A DNA stretch of 64,000 bases from CBDCGV01 sp965216955 (GTDB lineage: Bacteria > Bacteroidota > Bacteroidia > Chitinophagales > JADIYW01): contig CBDCGV010000018.1 of the NCBI GenBank assembly GCA_965216955.1, forward strand, positions 434,001 to 498,000. The letters are read 5' to 3'. Positions 17,242-26,681 of the stretch are shown here, one piece after another. Under the pieces are notes generated by a model that did not search any database, was not told where the DNA came from, and saw nothing but the letters and a program-made list of their open reading frames with translations. Positions within the stretch are counted from its first letter, which is position 1; each line of letters starts with the position of its first letter. Both the position numbers and the translations under genes were made by a program.

Positions 17242-20200
17242 CACTTTGTTTGCGAAGCCCTAAATCTATCTTTAAACTCTTCCATTCTGAATTCGAAGTT
17301 ATTCTTTGCTGATTTAGTACCATAAGTGAACTCATATATTACTCCTTGCTGCTTACTACTTATTTGTCGATTCTTTGAAGCAGCTATTGCATCATTAAAT
17401 TTAGAATCTGAAGATATTAGCTTAACAACATTTCTTCTATACTCTATAAAATACCACTCCCCAGATGTTGTTTTAAAAAGAAGTTTCATGCCATTTCCTC
17501 CTCTTTTATTAGCAAACTCAACATAACATTTAATTTGATGATCAATCTCTTTCCCATTCACTACGCTGAGTCCTACCTTATCAAATCCCTTAAGGGAGCC
17601 ATCCATAGGATCCCAATATAGCTTAACATCTGTCAACAACATCTTGTACGGGAACCCTTCCGGCAATCTAAACAAACCATCTTCTTCAATTCCTGCTAAT
17701 ACTTCTGTAGCAGCTGTTTTATTTGGTAACAAATTGTATATCGCTTTTTGAAATAAAGGTTTTTTATAGCTAATTGCTAAACCGGCATCATTGAATCCGG
17801 GAATGTCTTTTTGCAATCTATACCAAACACCCTCATCCAGCCAAAAGTCTAAAGCGATGGTCGCTTTAATCGCCATGTCGCCACTGGCACCCTTATAATC
17901 TGCTTCCCCATAGGCCAAGCATTTAAATTTGCTCTGCGCTCCTAACAAGTCTAATTTTCCTGAAGCCCATATATCTTTAGAATTATCATTATATGTCATC
18001 AAATCCCCGTAAGCATTATTTCCCGCCAAAGTTTCTTTGCTTCCAATCCTATATATTCCAGAAGCTCTATCCATTTCCATTATACCCGCACCCTTATGTA
18101 TCACAAGATCATGCTTAGAGTATGGTGCACGCATAATTGCAGGATACACACTTTGTTCATCAGCATTAACCATAATGCCTGAAAAGATATCTTCCTTAGA
18201 ATCATTTTTAAGCCCATCTACTGCAATTGTAGGTTTATTAGGATCTACAGGTTGTTTTAGTTGAAACCAATCTGTCTGATCCGCTCCCGCTTTTAAATCT
18301 AATTTTGCATAGCCATCAAACTCTATATTCTCACTCTTTGAGTCTAGTAAAAGGTTTCCTTTATAATAAAGTAAATCTTCTAATTTAAAATTCTCATTAT
18401 CCTCAATCCTTCCAACTCCATAAACGGAATATTTATACACATCTTTGTTACTCTTTTTCTTTGAATTATATAAAACCGTATCGATCTTAACAGACAACTC
18501 TGGAATACTTACTTTCTTAAAAGAGTTGGCCCCTGTTTTAAGATTAATTGTTCCAGATCCAGTAAACTTTTTACTATTCTCTAAAATAATTGAAGCATTT
18601 TCAATAGTATGATATTCTTTTTCCGCATTTAATATTAGCGTAGCACCTTGCATCTCTCCGAACTCCCCTTCCGCATCAACAGTTAGTTCTTGATTGGGAG
18701 GAATAATCTTTGAATCTGCTACATATAATGCAGAAACACCACTGGCTTTTAATTCATTGGTTGTTAAATCATAAACTCCTTTACTAGCAACAAATTTTAA
18801 AGAATCTTTTGAAGGATTTAAGGACTGGAAGTATTGTTCCTTTTGCCCAGAATTTGCGAACTCCACTTTTTTATTATTACCATCCCATGTAAATTCTGCG
18901 GCATTCGTTACATAATTAGGAAAAGGGAAAAAAGTGGATATTGAATCTTTTAAAGCTTTAACATTTGTTTTGTTTGTCTCAATGTTAGCCTCTACTTGAA
19001 TATGATTTGCTACTATTACGGCTGTATCCAAAGCCATTCCATTGAGCTGAAAGTTGGCATGTTCTGAACTAAAACCTGACGAAGAAAAATCTATTTTATT
19101 GGCTTGTAGTTTTGCTCCTTGCCATTCCACTCCTCCTTCACCAAAAATTTTATCCTTGTTAAGAATCAATCTATCTCCATTATAGTTAGCATTTCCTTCA
19201 AACATGGTAAATTCTTTATTATATCTACCAATCATTAAACTATCTTTTTTAGGAGCCCATGAAAATTCTGCTGAATCGATTTCTACACTTGGAAAATCAT
19301 ATGCATTTCCTGTAGAGATTTTAAATCCATTTAAAACTGCATATGTAGTGTTTTCAAACAATCTAAAATCAGATGAGTTAAATACAATTCCTTTATAAAT
19401 CAACTCGCCATCTCCCTTCAAATAACTCCCATTAAGCATTAAATTATTTGAGAAGTCTCCTTTCCCATCGTATATTTTTATACCTGGTTTTGGAATAACA
19501 CTTTTAAACCCAAGTGTTCTATTTTTAAGCACTCGTAAATCAACTTTCGTATCTGATATTATCCCATCTGCCCTGACAATGCCTGGAAAAGAAGTTGTTG
19601 AAACATCAAACTTATCTAGATTCTCAAAGGTGAAGGGCATAATTGCCACACGCAGATTATTTTTTGAATAAACGGAATCTCCATCTATTATAGGGTTATA
19701 ATATACATTAGCCGTATCCTCGTTAACGAAATATGGGTATTCTGGATAATCTTCTTTACCTGATTTATTGTTTTTTTCATCGATAAATAACTGCCCACTT
19801 ATATCACTAATAACCGTTCTAACGGGAAGTTCTATAGGATGTCCACGGCTATCTTTTTTATCGGTGGGGATGTAAATCATCAATGTGTCTAACAAATCAA
19901 AATCCATTTTGAAACCCTCATAATCAAAGACTATATCCTTACCAATAAATTGAACTCTACCTGCTTGCACTTCTCCATTAAACTTAATATCTCTATCTTC
20001 TTGCAATGCAATCTCTCCACCTAAAGGAAACGCTCCTACTGCCTTTCTCCTACTAACAGGAAAAGATTCGACTCCTGAAAAATCAATTTCTTTATTTTTC
20101 AGATCAATTCGGCCATTCACCCTTACATTACTAGAAGTAAACTTTAAATTGTCGTAATCTCGTTCTTCTTTTGAAGCAGCAATATATAGATTAGCCTTAT

Positions 20201-21719
20201 CTAGAATTTTAATGGTCTGATTAAATCGATTGTAAATAATAAATCCATCTTGGGATAGTCGTTGTAAAAGACTTTCTTGAGCTTCCCTTGTCATTCCAGG
20301 ATATGCAGAGGTCAAATCTTCAACAGTAACTTCAACATCACTTGCTCCATAACTAAAAGAACTTAAAATGTTTAGGGGATTAGCTCCTCCCATTTGATAT
20401 TTAACTTCATCTCCCATCCTATAATAATCATGAGATTCTATAAGTACTGGTTTTTGGGAGGTTGCAGACAATGATCTAATGGTCATAAATGAAGAATCAA
20501 TGTGCCAACTAATCTGATCTCCATAAATATTCATAACGTAAAACGAGCTTGAAAACGGCGCTTTTCCAAGACCTTTAGCTTTTCTACCTGTTGAAATAAT
20601 TCTTTTAGTTACATCATACTTAAACTCCACTTCAGGATGTGCTATTGAATTATTGTCTTCAAGAATATAGTCGATCATGGCTTTTTCTGCTAACACTCTT
20701 TGAAAATCAATAATCATAATACCTCTTGACCTTGCTTCCATTCGTCCTCCTTGCTCTTTGCTTTGAACTACTGCAAGCGCCAATTCCTCTCCATCATCTC
20801 TCACTACCAACCTGTCCCCTATAATATTCAATTGACCTTCTAATTCAATCTCTGGAGATATTTCTTCTACTTTGACGCGTTTATTCTTAGAAGCATTGAA
20901 TTTTGGGAACTCCATATTATTCTTAGGCTTCGTAGAATAGATCTTATCAGTGAACTTTCCAATTACTTTTTCTTTGACATAAGGTGTAAAAGTAAGCAGA
21001 GCTGAATCTGCTGAGAATTGGTTTTTTGTTGCGTTAAAAGTATAATCAAAAAGGTCGCAATATGTTTTTTGTGGGTCATAGCCTGCTCTGCCAAAATCAA
21101 CCTTTCCTGTTTTACCATACCATGTATTATTAATGGCACTAAAAAAACCAGTTGCATTTTTAATAATAACGCTATCACCTTTAGTTGCTTGGGTTAATGT
21201 GGCATTTGAGAAATTTATTATTGGCCCTTTATCCCCAACTTCCATTGTGTAACTTCCTTCAAAGAACCAATTTCTAGTTTTTGATGCATATAACTTTTTA
21301 TCTACAGCAAAAGCGGTAACAAACTTTGAATAATTTTCTGCTTTTTTATAGCCTGTTCCTCCTTTTTCTAAGACCCAAATAAGCCCCTTTAAATGTTCTG
21401 CAAGGTCATTCTTTTTTTCCGAAGCTGCTGCTTTATTAATCATATTAGTAAAAAGAAAAAAAGTGGGATATGTTCTAGCCCTTTTCTTAAGTAAGATGTT
21501 TGATGCTTTTTTAACCGATGCTTTTTGGTCGGTGGATAAAGAAGTAAAAATACCTTCAAACTCCTCAACAGCCTTTTTATTATTAGTGTTGCTTGAACTT
21601 CCTACATAAGTAACATAGGTTTTAAGAAATTCTTCATCACTCTCAGGAAATACCTTAGGTGTTTGAGACCATCCATTTAAGAATAATGTCAAAGCAAAAA
21701 ATAAGCTTAAATACTTCAT
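17241..21719 (-). CDS. very large exported beta-rich protein of unknown function
   Basis: A 1492-residue protein that I do not recognise. It begins MKYLSLFFALTLFLNGWSQ, a signal peptide. Residues of about 20-140 are helical and Lys-rich. From about 145 onward the protein is almost entirely short beta-strands with recurring turn patterns such as GDSVIIKNATGFF, LMLNGSYLKGDGELIYKG, ANYNGDRLILNKDK and EFTWDGNNKKVEFAN. This gives the look of a long beta-sheet groove or solenoid, as in OstA/LptA or AsmA-like lipid-handling proteins; that comparison is inference. There is no T9SS domain, lipobox or transmembrane anchor. It is translationally coupled to the ABM gene. Confidence 0.75.
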   Translation of the reverse strand: MKYLSLFFALTLFLNGWSQTPKVFPESDEEFLKTYVTYVGSSSNTNNKKAVEEFEGIFTSLSTDQKASVKKASNILLKKRARTYPTFFLFTNMINKAAASEKKNDLAEHLKGLIWVLEKGGTGYKKAENYSKFVTAFAVDKKLYASKTRNWFFEGSYTMEVGDKGPIINFSNATLTQATKGDSVIIKNATGFFSAINNTWYGKTGKVDFGRAGYDPQKTYCDLFDYTFNATKNQFSADSALLTFTPYVKEKVIGKFTDKIYSTKPKNNMEFPKFNASKNKRVKVEEISPEIELEGQLNIIGDRLVVRDDGEELALAVVQSKEQGGRMEARSRGIMIIDFQRVLAEKAMIDYILEDNNSIAHPEVEFKYDVTKRIISTGRKAKGLGKAPFSSSFYVMNIYGDQISWHIDSSFMTIRSLSATSQKPVLIESHDYYRMGDEVKYQMGGANPLNILSSFSYGASDVEVTVEDLTSAYPGMTREAQESLLQRLSQDGFIIYNRFNQTIKILDKANLYIAASKEERDYDNLKFTSSNVRVNGRIDLKNKEIDFSGVESFPVSRRKAVGAFPLGGEIALQEDRDIKFNGEVQAGRVQFIGKDIVFDYEGFKMDFDLLDTLMIYIPTDKKDSRGHPIELPVRTVISDISGQLFIDEKNNKSGKEDYPEYPYFVNEDTANVYYNPIIDGDSVYSKNNLRVAIMPFTFENLDKFDVSTTSFPGIVRADGIISDTKVDLRVLKNRTLGFKSVIPKPGIKIYDGKGDFSNNLMLNGSYLKGDGELIYKGIVFNSSDFRLFENTTYAVLNGFKISTGNAYDFPSVEIDSAEFSWAPKKDSLMIGRYNKEFTMFEGNANYNGDRLILNKDKIFGEGGVEWQGAKLQANKIDFSSSGFSSEHANFQLNGMALDTAVIVANHIQVEANIETNKTNVKALKDSISTFFPFPNYVTNAAEFTWDGNNKKVEFANSGQKEQYFQSLNPSKDSLKFVASKGVYDLTTNELKASGVSALYVADSKIIPPNQELTVDAEGEFGEMQGATLILNAEKEYHTIENASIILENSKKFTGSGTINLKTGANSFKKVSIPELSVKIDTVLYNSKKKSNKDVYKYSVYGVGRIEDNENFKLEDLLYYKGNLLLDSKSENIEFDGYAKLDLKAGADQTDWFQLKQPVDPNKPTIAVDGLKNDSKEDIFSGIMVNADEQSVYPAIMRAPYSKHDLVIHKGAGIMEMDRASGIYRIGSKETLAGNNAYGDLMTYNDNSKDIWASGKLDLLGAQSKFKCLAYGEADYKGASGDMAIKATIALDFWLDEGVWYRLQKDIPGFNDAGLAISYKKPLFQKAIYNLLPNKTAATEVLAGIEEDGLFRLPEGFPYKMLLTDVKLYWDPMDGSLKGFDKVGLSVVNGKEIDHQIKCYVEFANKRGGNGMKLLFKTTSGEWYFIEYRRNVVKLISSDSKFNDAIAASKNRQISSKQQGVIYEFTYGTKSAKNNFEFRMEEFKDRFRASQTK

Positions 21720-21762
21720 TAATTTAATTTTTATACAAAATATAGTTGTAAGGTCGATTCAA

Positions 21763-22605
21763 TTAGTTAATGCGTATCAAAGATGCCGCCAACCAATCAC
21801 CTTTCCTTTTCAAAGTGTTGAAAATCAACCCACTTTCCAAAGCCTTTTCTCCAATGAGTTTGGCATCCTCTAATAGAAACCCGCTGATTAACAAAATACT
21901 GTTTTCTGACATATATTTTACAATAGTCTTAAGGTGTTCAAGCAAATAATTTCTATTAATGTTTGCCAGAATCACATCAAAAACCTTTTCCTCGACCATC
22001 TCTTCTAACTCTCCTAGAACAATTTTTATACCATCTACCTCATTCAGTTCAATATTTTCAAGCGCATTTTCAGAACACCATGGATCATTATCTATTGCAA
22101 CCACCGATTCAGCCCCTATCATTTTTGCCAGAATAGACAGGATTCCCGTTCCAGAGCCAATATCTAAAACGCTTCTCCCTCGCACCAATATATCGGACAA
22201 AAGAGACGCCATCATATACGTTGTTTCATGATGTCCCGTTCCAAATGACATTTTGGGTTGTATGATTATATCATACTTATAACTATTATTATCTTTTAAA
22301 ATGTAAAAAGGAGGGCGAATAATTATATTATCAATAATCACAGGATCAAAGTTTTGCTCCCACAACTCATTCCAGTTTTTTTCAGGTAGTGTTTCCACAT
22401 CATATTTCAAGTTCATGGATCCTTTGATCACCTTGTCTAAATATGCCTTGTTAACAGTATCCGTAAAAATCTCCTCTGATAAGTATATGTCTAATACTGT
22501 TTCTTTCTCTTCAAATCCCTCAATCGCAATAGGTTCCAACATACCAATAACCAACTCTTGTTTATCGGGAGAGATACCAGATATAATTATTTTAAGTGTT
22601 GGCAT
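21763..22605 (-). CDS. prmA: ribosomal protein L11 methyltransferase
   Basis: A 280-residue class I SAM methyltransferase that trimethylates ribosomal protein L11. Diagnostic segments are IIQPKMSFGTGHHETTYMM (the PrmA-specific substrate loop), VLDIGSGTGILSILAKMIG (SAM motif I), VVAIDNDPW (motif II) and DVILANINRNYLLEHL (motif IV with the NxxxN catalytic loop). The N-terminal domain is shorter and more divergent than in E. coli PrmA, as is usual in this phylum. It starts 3 bp after the tpiA stop, so it is the third gene of the glmU-like/tpiA/prmA operon. Confidence 0.93.
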   Translation of the reverse strand: MPTLKIIISGISPDKQELVIGMLEPIAIEGFEEKETVLDIYLSEEIFTDTVNKAYLDKVIKGSMNLKYDVETLPEKNWNELWEQNFDPVIIDNIIIRPPFYILKDNNSYKYDIIIQPKMSFGTGHHETTYMMASLLSDILVRGRSVLDIGSGTGILSILAKMIGAESVVAIDNDPWCSENALENIELNEVDGIKIVLGELEEMVEEKVFDVILANINRNYLLEHLKTIVKYMSENSILLISGFLLEDAKLIGEKALESGLIFNTLKRKGDWLAASLIRIN

Positions 22606-22608
22606 TAA

Positions 22609-23373
22609 TTAAAGTGCCTTTAAAATAGAAAGAAAATCTGCCGCCTGAAGAGAAGCCCCTCCTATTAACCCACCATCGACATCTTGTTGTTCAAATAGGT
22701 TTTGAGCATTTGAAGGCTTACAACTTCCTCCATATAAAATGGTAGTTTTTTCTGCTATGCCACTCCCATATCTTTCCTGAATCATGTTTCGAATAGCTGC
22801 ATGTACTTCCTGCGCTTGTTCAGGAGATGCTGTTTCCCCAGTTCCAATAGCCCAAATGGGTTCGTATGCTATTATACAATTCCTAAATTCAACTTCATTC
22901 AAATGAAACAACCCATTTTCTAGCTGACTTTTAATAAAGGCCACGTATTTCCCTGACTGTCTTATCTCTAAAGACTCCCCGCAACAAAAAATAGGACTTT
23001 GCTTTTCATTCAATACTGCTTTAACCTTTGCAGCCAACATTTGATCTGTTTCATTAAAATAAGAACGACGCTCGGAATGTCCAATTATTACATAATCTAT
23101 TCCAATGGATTTAAACATTGATGCCGAGAGTTCTCCCGTATAAGCCCCTGAGCTTTTTTGATGACAATTTTGTGCCGCTAGGTGGATAAAGGGTTGATTG
23201 GTCACATCCTTTTTAAAAGCATTTAAATAAATAGAAGGTGGCGCAATAATTATCTTCTTATGCCCCTCTAATTCGATTTCATTTATCCCTTCTATAATCG
23301 CTTGAAAAAGACTTTGTGCTTCCTCTAAGGTTTTATTCATTTTCCAATTTCCTGCTACTATTTTTCTGCGCAT
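22609..23373 (-). CDS. tpiA: triose-phosphate isomerase
   Basis: A 254-residue TIM-barrel enzyme interconverting glyceraldehyde-3-phosphate and dihydroxyacetone phosphate. All catalytic elements are present: GNWKMNK with Lys11, IGHSERRS with the electrophilic His, AYEPIWAIGTG with the general-base Glu followed by flexible loop 6, and the phosphate-binding YGGSCKPSNA and GGLIGGASL loops. Length is normal. It begins one base after the GlmU-like gene's stop and precedes prmA, so the three genes form a tight operon. Confidence 0.97.
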   Translation of the reverse strand: MRRKIVAGNWKMNKTLEEAQSLFQAIIEGINEIELEGHKKIIIAPPSIYLNAFKKDVTNQPFIHLAAQNCHQKSSGAYTGELSASMFKSIGIDYVIIGHSERRSYFNETDQMLAAKVKAVLNEKQSPIFCCGESLEIRQSGKYVAFIKSQLENGLFHLNEVEFRNCIIAYEPIWAIGTGETASPEQAQEVHAAIRNMIQERYGSGIAEKTTILYGGSCKPSNAQNLFEQQDVDGGLIGGASLQAADFLSILKAL

Positions 23374-23374
23374 A

Positions 23375-24574
23375 TCAGTTATAATTTCTGAATTTAGATG
23401 TTTCGTTATATATATATATAAGCAATTCTTTATCCTCCTCAGTAAAGGGAACGTTACGGCGTTTCATCATATTCTCAGCCATTTCATAAACTTTATCCAT
23501 TCTAAATTCAATAAAGCCCTTTGCCCCACCCCATGAAAATGAGGGGACAAATTTTCTAGGAAAACCACCACCAAAAATATTGGAAGCCACACCAATGACA
23601 GTTCCTGTATTAAACATTGTATTTATTCCTGATTTTGAATGGTCTCCCATTATCAATCCACAAAACTGTTGACCAGTTCTAACAAAACCTTCTTTTTTAT
23701 AATCCCAAACTTTAACCTCCCCATAATTGTTTTTCAGGTTAGAATTATTGGTATCGGCACCTAAATTGCACCATTCTCCCAGCACCGAATTCCCAAGATA
23801 ACCATCATGTCCTTTATTGGAATAGCCCATTAAAATGCTATTGCTAACCTCCCCACCAACTTTACAATATGGACCAATAGTCGTATCGGCATAGATTTTA
23901 GCTCCCATCTTAACCACCCCATGATCACATAACGCAAATGGGCCTTTAATAATGCTCCCTTCCATTACTTGAGCATTTTTACCTATATAAACAGGACCTT
24001 CCATTGCATTGATAGTGGCACATAGCACTTTTGCTCCTTCCTCAACATAAATGTTTTCTGCACCTAGAATGGTATTGTTTTCTCCAAGTTCATCACCATT
24101 AGCAATTAGCTGAATAGCCTTTATATCCCATCTTATCTGATCACCATTTTGAAGAAATAAATCCCATAAATAATTGATTTTATCAATTGAACTGATCTTT
24201 TTACCATCTCCATTAAGGGCACTACTTTTCAAATCTTGTAATGATCTAATCGAATCTTCACTTCTAAAAGCCAGCAACTCATCATCCTTCCACAGACTTT
24301 CATTTATTTGCATATCTAAAATCTGCTCTATATTTTGTTTCGAAGGAAAACAGGAAGCATTGATATATAGATTATCTTCTGAAAAAAGCAACTCATACTT
24401 ATATTGGAGATATGGTTGTGAGAGTACATAATTTTTTTTCGAAAGTGCCCCCTGCCATTTCTCTCTCAACGTTAAAATACCTATTCTCAAATCGGCAATA
24501 CTCCTTGTATAAGTGAGTGGGAGCAATTGCTCATGCGTTGCTCCATCAAATAAGATAATGTTTGGTATCGCCAT
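23375..24574 (-). CDS. GlmU-family sugar nucleotidyltransferase/acetyltransferase-like protein (Bacteroidota type)
   Basis: A 399-residue protein of the Bacteroidota GlmU-like family. The N-terminal half (NIILFDGATHEQLLPLTYTRSIADLRIG) resembles a nucleotidyltransferase but lacks the canonical GxGTRM loop of GlmU. Residues of about 170-370 form a left-handed beta-helix of hexapeptide repeats (AKVLCATINAMEGPVYIGKN; GPFALCDHGVVKMG; LGADTNNSNL), as in the GlmU acetyltransferase half. The family is proposed to supply UDP-N-acetylglucosamine for peptidoglycan and LPS where standard GlmU is missing. Whether the uridylyl site is active cannot be told from sequence. It heads the operon with tpiA and prmA. 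Confidence 0.87.
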   Translation of the reverse strand: MAIPNIILFDGATHEQLLPLTYTRSIADLRIGILTLREKWQGALSKKNYVLSQPYLQYKYELLFSEDNLYINASCFPSKQNIEQILDMQINESLWKDDELLAFRSEDSIRSLQDLKSSALNGDGKKISSIDKINYLWDLFLQNGDQIRWDIKAIQLIANGDELGENNTILGAENIYVEEGAKVLCATINAMEGPVYIGKNAQVMEGSIIKGPFALCDHGVVKMGAKIYADTTIGPYCKVGGEVSNSILMGYSNKGHDGYLGNSVLGEWCNLGADTNNSNLKNNYGEVKVWDYKKEGFVRTGQQFCGLIMGDHSKSGINTMFNTGTVIGVASNIFGGGFPRKFVPSFSWGGAKGFIEFRMDKVYEMAENMMKRRNVPFTEEDKELLIYIYNETSKFRNYN

Positions 24575-24671
24575 ACTAATCTTGTTTCTACAAATAAACT
24601 CTTATTATACTTTAAAATTGCTTCTAATTGAAATTACAAAGTTCTAATGTACATTCAGGGTTAAAAATAAA

Positions 24672-24699
24672 AAAGCCCTCCTAAAAATAGGAAGGCTTT
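24672..24699 (-). terminator. rho-independent terminator of rpmE
   Basis: A 12-bp stem with one mismatch (AAAGCCCTCCTA / TAGGAAGGCTTT) and a four-base loop is followed on the minus strand by a T-rich run. It lies about 24 bp past the rpmE stop and upstream of the GlmU-like gene, so the L31 gene is its own transcript. Confidence 0.85.
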
Positions 24700-24722
24700 A
24701 CAACTTATTATTAAAAAGAAAT

Positions 24723-25034
24723 TTAATCTTCTTTTACTTCTTCAACAGCAACATCCTTATCAACAGGTGTCGCTTCTTTCCCTCCTTTCTTCTTACCGTA
24801 TTTCTTAAAGAACTTATCTACTCTACCTGCAGTATCTACAAACTTCATTTTACCAGTATAAAAAGGATGTGACATATTAGAAATTTCTAATTTCACCAAT
24901 GGGTATTCATTACCATCCTCCCATTGAATAGTATCTTTTGTAGGCGCACAAGATTTACCCATGAATGCATAGTCACATGAAAAATCTTTAAAAATGACTG
25001 TTCTATAATTTTCAGGATGTATTCCTTTTTTCAT
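24723..25034 (-). CDS. rpmE2: 50S ribosomal protein L31, type B
   Basis: A 103-residue type B L31, a protein of the large-subunit central protuberance. The start MKKGIHPENYRTVIFKD and the segment MSHPFYTGKMKFVDTAGRVDKF are diagnostic. The zinc-ligand CxxC pair of type A L31 is absent. The acidic C-terminal tail (VDKDVAVEEVKED) is an extension seen in Bacteroidota. ATG 25034 is chosen over an in-frame codon at 25058 because a good -7 box covers 25056-25063. Confidence 0.95.
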   Translation of the reverse strand: MKKGIHPENYRTVIFKDFSCDYAFMGKSCAPTKDTIQWEDGNEYPLVKLEISNMSHPFYTGKMKFVDTAGRVDKFFKKYGKKKGGKEATPVDKDVAVEEVKED

Positions 25035-25055
25035 TTCTTCAACTTTTTGGAGCTG

Positions 25056-25063
25056 CAAAGATA
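25056..25063 (-). promoter_or_regulatory. -7 box of the rpmE promoter
   Basis: On the minus strand this reads TATCTTTG, a perfect TAnnTTTG box, 21 bp before the ATG at 25034. No TTG is found at the expected -33 spacing. Confidence 0.6.
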
Positions 25064-25139
25064 ATAAATTCTATTTGGATAGCTAGCACGATAGTGTTTC
25101 AAAAGCGTTTAAAAGAATATTAAGTTTGTTAAAATCTAG

Positions 25140-25164
25140 ACCTGTTAGGTTGGACCTAACAGGT
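25140..25164. repeat. perfect 11-bp inverted repeat with 3-base loop
   Basis: ACCTGTTAGGT, TGG, ACCTAACAGGT forms a perfect hairpin with no T-tract. It lies in the only gene-free stretch over 300 bp (25035-25345), between the rpmE promoter and the end of the bestrophin gene, where nothing else was identified. One arm recurs at 26629-26640 on the other side of the bestrophin gene. Confidence 0.75.
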
Positions 25165-25345
25165 TCACGCAACTTTCATATGTAGATCACCTACTTTTGC
25201 AATATAATAACAATGAAAATAAACAATTACCCTTCTTGGGCTATCTTGTAATTTACCATCTAATTTATCGGCAACAAACCTATCATTACCTGTTTTTAAT
25301 CGTTCTTCAATTTCAGCAATTGTTATCTTCTAATTCTCATTTATG

Positions 25346-26452
25346 TTACAATTGTATATCTAAAATTGGTTCTATCGGTTTTGGAATAAGTTCTGGATCG
25401 TCATTAATCATTTGTCGAATGTCAATTTCAATACCTCTTGACATGGTAGTTATTGGTATGTCATTAGGATTTCCTTCAAACGGATTTTCTGTTGTTTCAC
25501 CAATACGTTCCATAGTGTGAAAAATCCATGAAACAATAACTGTAAAAGGAACTGTAAACCATATAAAATAGGTCCCTATAAACTCAACTATTGCATGTAT
25601 GGGGCTAGAATGTACCTTCATATGTTCTCTAATATCATTTACCACAGACAGGCCTATTTTTTCAAATTCATGCATCATTCCAAGTGGTAAGAGTATAATA
25701 AAAACCCATACAAACATGAAATTTAATGTGGCAAATTGACGAGGATAAGGAAAGTTTTTAATTCGCTCTACCTTTCCTTGTAACGTAAAAAACTCAGTGA
25801 GCATACTCTGCATTTCCATGTGGCGGAAATCATCAATTAAATCTTCTTGTTTTAATCTTTGTAAGTGACTAGATTGTAAATTTAAACAGGCTGCTTGTTT
25901 ATTCTTTTTACTTAAGATTTCTTTCTTTTCAGATTCAGTGACATAACCATCTAATTCCTCCTCTAATGAATACTTCCATTCTTTTACTTCTATTTTTGAC
26001 ATATACTCCTGATCGGATTTATCCAGCTTACTTACCTCCCAAGGTTTATGTTGTCTAAGTGCATGCCTGAGACTTGTCATCCATGCAACATGTCTCATTA
26101 CCATTTCTTTTCTAATGTTAAACAATTCTCCCTCAGCTAAAGGATTTTTAGTACGTTCATTAGTAATGAAATAATTAATCATTAAAGTAAATGATCTAGA
26201 AGCATTAACAATACCTCCATAAATTTTTCTGGCTTCCCATAATCTATCATAAGAAGCATTGTTTTTAAAACTTACAATAAAAGCAACTGCTGTTCCTACC
26301 ACACCAATAGGCAACCATGGAAGGTGAAGCCAGTATAATCCTAATCCCTTGTAAAGAAAAACAGGAATAGAGCCAATTATAATAAACTTATAAATGTTTC
26401 TTCTAGTCCATTTCATCATGCCCAAGAATGGGAACTTTCTCTTAGTGTACAT
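25346..26452 (-). CDS. bestrophin-family ion channel
   Basis: A 368-residue membrane protein of the bestrophin/UPF0187 family, pentameric anion (in some bacteria cation) channels. The N-terminus (MKWTRRNIYKFIIIGSIPVFLY) and LPIGVVGTAVAFIVSFKNNASYDRLWEARKIYG match the family's first two membrane helices and the conserved NxxxDRxxEGR-like segment. Two more membrane helices lie at about residues 240-265 and 285-315 (FVWVFIILLPLGMM; FIGTYFIWFTVPFTVIVSWIF), separated by the cytoplasmic helical domain. The C-terminal GNPNDIPITTMSRGIEIDIRQM segment is also conserved. Transcribed alone, between two copies of the ACCTAACAGGT motif. Confidence 0.9.
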   Translation of the reverse strand: MYTKRKFPFLGMMKWTRRNIYKFIIIGSIPVFLYKGLGLYWLHLPWLPIGVVGTAVAFIVSFKNNASYDRLWEARKIYGGIVNASRSFTLMINYFITNERTKNPLAEGELFNIRKEMVMRHVAWMTSLRHALRQHKPWEVSKLDKSDQEYMSKIEVKEWKYSLEEELDGYVTESEKKEILSKKNKQAACLNLQSSHLQRLKQEDLIDDFRHMEMQSMLTEFFTLQGKVERIKNFPYPRQFATLNFMFVWVFIILLPLGMMHEFEKIGLSVVNDIREHMKVHSSPIHAIVEFIGTYFIWFTVPFTVIVSWIFHTMERIGETTENPFEGNPNDIPITTMSRGIEIDIRQMINDDPELIPKPIEPILDIQL

Positions 26453-26478
26453 TAATCTTAATTTACTATTTCAAATTG

Positions 26479-26486
26479 CAAATTTA
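26479..26486 (-). promoter_or_regulatory. putative -7 box of the bestrophin gene
   Basis: The minus strand reads TAAATTTG, a perfect TAnnTTTG match, 26 bp upstream of the ATG at 26452. No convincing -33 element was seen. Confidence 0.4.
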
Positions 26487-26628
26487 TTTGATTAGTTCGA
26501 TTCCTAAAGTAATTAGCAGTTTTTTATTCTTTGAAAAAAGAGAACAAACATATAGGTTAAGGCAACAGACCTGTACCTACAAGCAATGTTAATAACATCT
26601 CCTCTTGGCAAATTGATAGTTTATTATC

Positions 26629-26642
26629 GACCTAACAGGTCC
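26629..26642. repeat. half-copy of the ACCTAACAGGT repeat
   Basis: GACCTAACAGGTCC repeats the right arm of the hairpin at 25140-25164, here without its inverted partner. It is in the divergent region between the bestrophin gene and the YkuK-like gene. Confidence 0.6.
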
Positions 26643-26681
26643 AATAATTGTTGTATCTTAAGTAACAAGTAAATTACTGTA

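Noticed and set aside
25197..25520. 107-codon plus-strand frame in the gap after rpmE
   Set aside because: Its second half is antisense to the bestrophin gene; the first half has no promoter or family features. The 25035-25345 gap is treated as non-coding.
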